Shown here in pieces: positions 60,368 through 64,000 of a stretch of DNA of 64,000 nt; positions within the stretch are counted from its first letter, which is position 1; every line of letters starts with the position of its first letter. The position numbers were made by a program, and so were the translations under genes. The notes under the pieces were generated by a model. It made no database searches, was not told the DNA's origin, and worked only from the letters and a program-made list of their open reading frames with translations. This stretch comes from Rheinheimera sp. EpRS3 (GTDB lineage: Bacteria; Pseudomonadota; Gammaproteobacteria; Enterobacterales; Alteromonadaceae). Location: contig NZ_LNQS01000001.1 of the NCBI RefSeq assembly GCF_001513785.1, positions 682,001 through 746,000 of the forward strand, written 5' to 3'.

Positions 60368-60811
60368 ATGAAAACAAAGTCACTATTATTAATTCTGGTT
60401 CTTGTCGCATTCAATGGCAGTGCAACCGAAATGCTCTGCGAAAAATTCAGAATTTTTGCGCAGTCTTCGACATTGGAACAACCAGTCATGTTTAAACTGG
60501 AAAGTGACTGGGGCAATATGAGTATCTCTTGTATTCACAACCAACTGAAATCTGAAAAGCAGTTTTGTGCCTGGCTGGTTCAAAATAGCTCGAAGGAGTT
60601 TATGGGGAATACTGTGGCTGGTCTTGAGCAATGCTTAACCGGACATCAAGCTGTTTACAGTACGTTTTCTTACACTCAGAACAGCGCCTCGTACTCTGCA
60701 ACAGATTTAGCTATGCCAGATAAAAACATCGAAGTATCAGTAAATTATTTATATGGCAGCGATATTTCGAAGCCATTCTTATCGGTGGTTGTATCTCGTA
60801 TCAGTGATTAG
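60368..60811 (+). CDS. Small unknown exported cysteine-containing protein
   Basis: A 147-residue protein with a signal peptide (KTKSLLLILVLVAFNGSATE) and four mature cysteines (MLCEKF, ISCIHN, QFCAWL, EQCLTG), likely two disulfides. No family recognised. ATG 60368 is preferred over the upstream in-frame start because it begins a proper signal. It follows another small exported unknown; the two are not similar. Confidence 0.6.
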   Translation: MKTKSLLLILVLVAFNGSATEMLCEKFRIFAQSSTLEQPVMFKLESDWGNMSISCIHNQLKSEKQFCAWLVQNSSKEFMGNTVAGLEQCLTGHQAVYSTFSYTQNSASYSATDLAMPDKNIEVSVNYLYGSDISKPFLSVVVSRISD

Positions 60812-60942
60812 ATATCAAACAGCTGGCAGCACAAACGAATAGGCATGAGCTTTACTGAACTGATCGGCACTACTGCGTTGATATTGCAGACGATGGGTTT
60901 TTACGCCATGTTATCTGCCTGAAGATTAAAGAGAGTTTTACG

Positions 60943-61662
60943 ATGAAAACCATTGGCCTTATCGGCGGTATGAGCTGGGAGTCTACCATTCCTTACTACC
61001 GCCTGCTTAACGAAGGTGTAAAACAACAACTGGGTGGGCTGCACTCTGCTAAATGTATTTTAGTCAGCGTCGATTTTTATGAAATTGAACGCCTACAACA
61101 TGCCGGCGACTGGGACGGCGCTGGTGTTATGTTGGCCGATGCTGCGCGCTCGCTTGAGGCGGCTGGCGCCGATTTTATTGTGCTTTGCACCAACACCATG
61201 CATAAAGTGGCCAGCAGCATTGAAACTGCAGTGAGTATTCCGCTGCTGCATATTGCCGATGCTACTGCCGCTGCAATAAAACATGCAGGTTGCAGCCGTG
61301 TAGGGCTGCTTGGCACTAAATTTACCATGCAGCAGCCATTTTACCGCGAGCGGCTAACTGAGTTACACGGCATTGAAGTGCTGTTGCCGAATGAAGCCGA
61401 ACAAGACAGTCTGCACCAGATTATTTATCAGGAACTATGCCTGGGGATAATTACACCGGAATCTAAACAAGCCGTGCGTAAGATGATGGCCGGCCTTGCC
61501 TGGCAAGGCGTGGATGGCATTATTCTGGGTTGCACCGAAATTGGTTTGCTGGTGGGCAAAGCTGATGCCGCCGTGCCGCTGTTTGATACTACGGTGATCC
61601 ACGCCGCTGCAGCTGTTAGACTGGCACTAACTGATAACCTAAACGCCGACAAAGCACCCTAA
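60943..61662 (+). CDS. Aspartate/glutamate racemase family protein (YgeA-like)
   Basis: 239-residue PLP-independent racemase. GLIGGMSWESTIPYYRLLNEGV is the N-terminal signature; the paired catalytic cysteines are in LCTNTMHK and LGCTEIGLL. Relatives racemise aspartate, or homoserine in the case of E. coli YgeA; the substrate here is open. Its stop shares one base with the next start, so the racemase, DCC and PnuC genes form an operon. Confidence 0.9.
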   Translation: MKTIGLIGGMSWESTIPYYRLLNEGVKQQLGGLHSAKCILVSVDFYEIERLQHAGDWDGAGVMLADAARSLEAAGADFIVLCTNTMHKVASSIETAVSIPLLHIADATAAAIKHAGCSRVGLLGTKFTMQQPFYRERLTELHGIEVLLPNEAEQDSLHQIIYQELCLGIITPESKQAVRKMMAGLAWQGVDGIILGCTEIGLLVGKADAAVPLFDTTVIHAAAAVRLALTDNLNADKAP

Positions 61663-62069
61663 TGGCTGAAAACCCTATACTGCTGATTTACGACAAAGAC
61701 TGCCCGGCCTGTAATGCTTATTGCCAGATGGTACGTATTCGCCAGAGTGTCGGCGAGCTTAAACTGATTAACGCCCGTGAAGACACAGAGGTAATGCAGC
61801 AAATTACCGCACAGGGGCTGGATATTGATCAGGGTATGGTGCTGAAAATGGGTGACAACTGGTACTACGGCAGCGACGCTATTTATATGCTGTCGCTGCT
61901 TAGTAGCCGCAGCGGGCTATTTAACCGGCTGAATTATCATTTGTTTAAATCAAAACGGCTGGCAAAGTGGCTGTATCCGCTGTTACGCTTCTTCCGTAAT
62001 CTGCTGCTGAAACTACTGAGCAAACGCAAGATTAACAACCTTGGTATTGGCGGTAATGATCGTTTTTAA
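61662..62069 (+). CDS. DCC1-like thiol-disulfide oxidoreductase family (DUF393)
   Basis: 135-residue thioredoxin-fold protein with DKDCPACNAYC (D-x-x-C-P-x-C) near 11-21, the DCC motif. The C-terminus is basic and hydrophobic (KWLYPLLRFFRNLLLKLLSKRK), suggesting membrane association. Redox partner unknown. It shares one base with the racemase stop. Confidence 0.85.
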   Translation: MAENPILLIYDKDCPACNAYCQMVRIRQSVGELKLINAREDTEVMQQITAQGLDIDQGMVLKMGDNWYYGSDAIYMLSLLSSRSGLFNRLNYHLFKSKRLAKWLYPLLRFFRNLLLKLLSKRKINNLGIGGNDRF

Positions 62070-62084
62070 TTGCAGGAAACCCTG

Positions 62085-62648
62085 ATGAACCCCACCTATC
62101 TGGAATATGGCGCCAACGGCTTTTATTTGCTGGCGGTGTTTCTGGCTGCCCGTAACAGCATTCATACCTGGTGGCTGGGCGTTATTGGCTGTGCCTTGTT
62201 TGCTGTGTTGTTTTATCAGGTAAAGCTGTATGCCGAAGTGGTGCTGATGCTGTTTTTTATCGCCACTAACTTTATTGGCTGGTATCAGTGGGGCCGTGCC
62301 AGCGGTGTTAAAGCAGTAACCTCAGCCCCGCTTGTCCGGTTGCTGGCTTATGCAGCACTGGCGCTGCTGGTTACGTTGCTGTATGGCTTTGTATTGCACC
62401 GCTTTACTGATGCCTACGCGCCTTTTGTTGACTCGGCCATTTTAATGTTCAGTGTTATTGCCCAGTTTTTACTGATGAACCGTAAGCTGGAAACCTGGTG
62501 GTTTTGGCTGATTGTAAATACGCTGGCGGTGCCGCTGTATTTTTCGCGCGAATTGGAGCTTACCGCTATTGTGTATACCGGCTTTTGGTTTAACGCCTGG
62601 TATGGCCTGTATTTATGGCGCCGTTTAAGTAAATTGCCAGCTGTTTAA
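62085..62648 (+). CDS. pnuC: PnuC-family nicotinamide riboside/mononucleotide transporter
   Basis: 187-residue membrane protein with about seven segments. YGANGFYLLAVFLAARNSIHTWWLGVIG, YAEVVLMLFFIATNFIGWYQW and WFWLIVNTLAVPLY...GLYLWRR match PnuC, a facilitator for nicotinamide riboside (NAD salvage). Some PnuC relatives import thiamine or riboflavin. The frame begins at a TTG at 62070, but ATG 62085 follows AGGA at good spacing. Confidence 0.85.
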   Translation: MNPTYLEYGANGFYLLAVFLAARNSIHTWWLGVIGCALFAVLFYQVKLYAEVVLMLFFIATNFIGWYQWGRASGVKAVTSAPLVRLLAYAALALLVTLLYGFVLHRFTDAYAPFVDSAILMFSVIAQFLLMNRKLETWWFWLIVNTLAVPLYFSRELELTAIVYTGFWFNAWYGLYLWRRLSKLPAV

Positions 62649-62737
62649 GGGCCTGGCTTGTCGGCTTTTTTTACGTTGGTTCTGCGTTATTAAGCAATTT
62701 AGAATATAAGCTGATGTTTTTGAAATATTATATTTAG

Positions 62738-62753
62738 TGGCTCGAATGTTGCT
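62738..62753 (+). promoter_or_regulatory. Sigma-54 promoter of the PEP-CTERM gene
   Basis: TGGCTCGAATGTTGCT matches the RpoN consensus TGGCACGNNNNTTGCW at all fixed positions but one, with GG and GC at exact spacing. Transcription would begin about 12 bases after the GC, giving a leader of roughly 30 bases before ATG 62799. PEP-CTERM genes are often RpoN-controlled through PrsK/PrsR in other species. Confidence 0.75.
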
Positions 62754-62798
62754 CTGTGCCTTTGCCATATCAGGCAAGACTAATTCACGGAGTGAAGC

Positions 62799-63587
62799 AT
62801 GAAAACATTAAAACATTTACTGTGTGTGGCGGGCCTTGCCCTGTCTGGCACAGTGTCAGCTGGCCCGATCCTTATTATAAATGGTGCAGATCAAACTACA
62901 GAATCGGGTACTACCAGTGCATTAACGGCGAACTTACAGGCACTGCATTTAGCTGTAGGCAATACAGTTACTATTGTTGATAGCCTGCTGGCCGATATTT
63001 CTGGCTATAGCCAGGTGTGGGATGTGCGTTTTTTTAATGCTGCTGCACTGGATTCTGCAGCACAAAATACCTACATGGACTACCTCGGTGGTGGTGGCGG
63101 TTTATTTTTAATGGGTGAAAATTCAAGCTTTATGGACCGGAATAATTCGGTACTGGAGCTTATCGAGCTGTTAGGTGGCGGGGCTCTTGGCTTCGATGGC
63201 TGTTTCGACGGTACTCAGATGGTACATGCGCCGTTTACCGGCCCTAATGCAGTAAGCGAAGTAACCTATGCTGCCTCTGGCTGTTTTATGGATAACGGTA
63301 CTGGCCAGTGGATCACGTCACGTGCTGACGGTTCTATGGGCTCGGGTGTGGCTTTTGGTGTCGGCAGCCTGAGTAATGCAATGGCTGGCGCGTTAACCAC
63401 GATCCTGGATGTGAATTTTATGATGAATCAGTTTGATTTACCCAATTCACAGGAATTAACCAAAAACCTGATCGGCTTTATTGGTGATCAGGTTGATCCG
63501 GTAAATGATATTCCGGCACCTGCCAGCATTTTACTGTTTGCAGCAGGCTTAGCGGGTTTACGCATGCGTATGCGCTACAGCAACTGA
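62799..63587 (+). CDS. PEP-CTERM sorting domain protein
   Basis: 262-residue secreted protein: signal peptide (KTLKHLLCVAGLALSGTVSAG), a glycine-rich globular part (YLGGGGGLFLMGENSSF is reminiscent of amidotransferase-like folds but without proof), and a C-terminal sorting signal PAPASILLFAAGLAGLRMRMR (residues about 241-258), i.e. a PEP-like motif, membrane segment and Arg cluster. Exosortase would cleave it during export, usually linked to exopolysaccharide. No exosortase is in the window. GGAG-like site precedes ATG; a sigma-54 promoter is upstream. Confidence 0.88.
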   Translation: MKTLKHLLCVAGLALSGTVSAGPILIINGADQTTESGTTSALTANLQALHLAVGNTVTIVDSLLADISGYSQVWDVRFFNAAALDSAAQNTYMDYLGGGGGLFLMGENSSFMDRNNSVLELIELLGGGALGFDGCFDGTQMVHAPFTGPNAVSEVTYAASGCFMDNGTGQWITSRADGSMGSGVAFGVGSLSNAMAGALTTILDVNFMMNQFDLPNSQELTKNLIGFIGDQVDPVNDIPAPASILLFAAGLAGLRMRMRYSN

Positions 63588-63606
63588 TATAGCGTTTAAG
63601 CGCGGT

Positions 63607-63636
63607 TAAAAACGGCCTCTGCGGGCCGTTTTTTTA
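63607..63636 (+). terminator. Terminator after the PEP-CTERM gene
   Basis: AACGGCC (63611-63617) / GGCCGTT (63624-63630) with a T-run; the T-run overlaps the stop codon of the convergent gene. Confidence 0.88.
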
Positions 63637-63999
63637 TGCTGAAAAAATAAGTTTGTTACTGAGTTTCTGCGGCAGTTGCTTTAAGTCTGTTGCGTTGTCA
63701 CTTACCACTACAACATTAGCTTTAGACATCGCCATGGTTAAGCCCTGATAACGGTTATCAGCAAAGCTGGCGACAAAATCCAGTTCAGCTTCTTTGGGCA
63801 CAATAAACACTGTGGCGTAACCGGTGGCGGTTTTCACAGCCAGGTGTAACGACCGTACGCCCTGAAAGGTGCAATAACGGGCATAAATTATCTCATCCTG
63901 CCAATCCTGCAGGCTGGCGCTGAAATCGGCCAGTTTCAGGTTTACCTCGCTAAGCGGCTGGCTTTTAGTATGCTGCAACAAGCGGTTATGCTCGTGGTA
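63634..63999 (-). CDS. DUF3379-family protein, C-terminal part, runs off the window
   Basis: The minus-strand frame is open to the window end (codons for YHEHNRLLQH precede the visible TTG), so this is the 3' part of a longer gene. The sequence QDEIIYARYCTFQGVRSLHLAVKTATGYATVFIVPKE resembles the C-terminal domain of DUF3379 proteins, which in Shewanella and relatives adjoin ECF sigma factors and may act as anti-sigma factors. The N-terminal membrane segment lies outside the window. Family call is from memory of pattern. Confidence 0.6.
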   Translation of the reverse strand, partial: YHEHNRLLQHTKSQPLSEVNLKLADFSASLQDWQDEIIYARYCTFQGVRSLHLAVKTATGYATVFIVPKEAELDFVASFADNRYQGLTMAMSKANVVVVSDNATDLKQLPQKLSNKLIFSA

Positions 64000-64000
64000 C

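Overview
The window is chromosomal DNA of a gammaproteobacterium, most likely an Alteromonadales-type marine or aquatic organism close to Rheinheimera, Arsukibacterium or Alishewanella. This rests on gene order (dnaK-dnaJ; carAB-greA; rlmE-ftsH-folP-glmM-tpiA-secG-tRNA-rimP-nusA-infB-rbfA-truB-rpsO-pnp-nlpI; leuS to lipA), on protein similarity recalled from memory, and on accessory genes such as nhaD, a PEP-CTERM protein and a DUF3379 gene. No database search was possible, so the genus is an inference.

Layout. 1-3.8 kb: tail of a VOC-family gene, a large FAD/Fe-S D-lactate-type dehydrogenase, and luxS. 4-8 kb: dnaK-dnaJ behind a clear sigma-32 promoter, then an M48 lipoprotein protease. 8.2-10.9 kb: a compact four-ORF module of a Tat-like secreted protein, a short overlapping ORF, an HprK-related kinase and a nucleotidyltransferase. 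This is the least understood system in the window. 10.9-16.6 kb: a NhaC-family transporter with MetJ-like boxes inside its promoter (a likely MetT methionine transporter), an MFS-acyltransferase fusion, a YqhD-type aldehyde reductase and dapB. 16.7-38.4 kb: the conserved carAB-greA and information-processing block described above, with leuU-type tRNA-Leu(GAG) and initiator tRNA-Met, read almost wholly on the + strand.

38.4-40 kb: a lipoprotein with a metalloprotease-like HExxH motif overlapping nlpI, and a PilZ-domain protein. 40.2-53 kb: a long minus-strand cluster from leuS through lptE, holA, nadD, rsfS, rlmH, mrdA, rodA, rlpA, dacA, ybeD, lipB to lipA. It joins cell-wall elongation, lipoylation, LPS export and NAD synthesis, in the same order as in E. 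coli.

53-64 kb is more variable: two AT-rich unknown genes between leuS and a ybeL-like gene; a SulP anion transporter, tandem UspA and NhaD antiporter group; two small secreted unknowns; a racemase-DCC-PnuC group; a PEP-CTERM protein behind a near-consensus sigma-54 promoter; and a DUF3379 gene cut by the window end. Several intergenic regions carry strong inverted repeats that are not simple terminators. No rRNA, CRISPR array, insertion sequence or prophage was seen.
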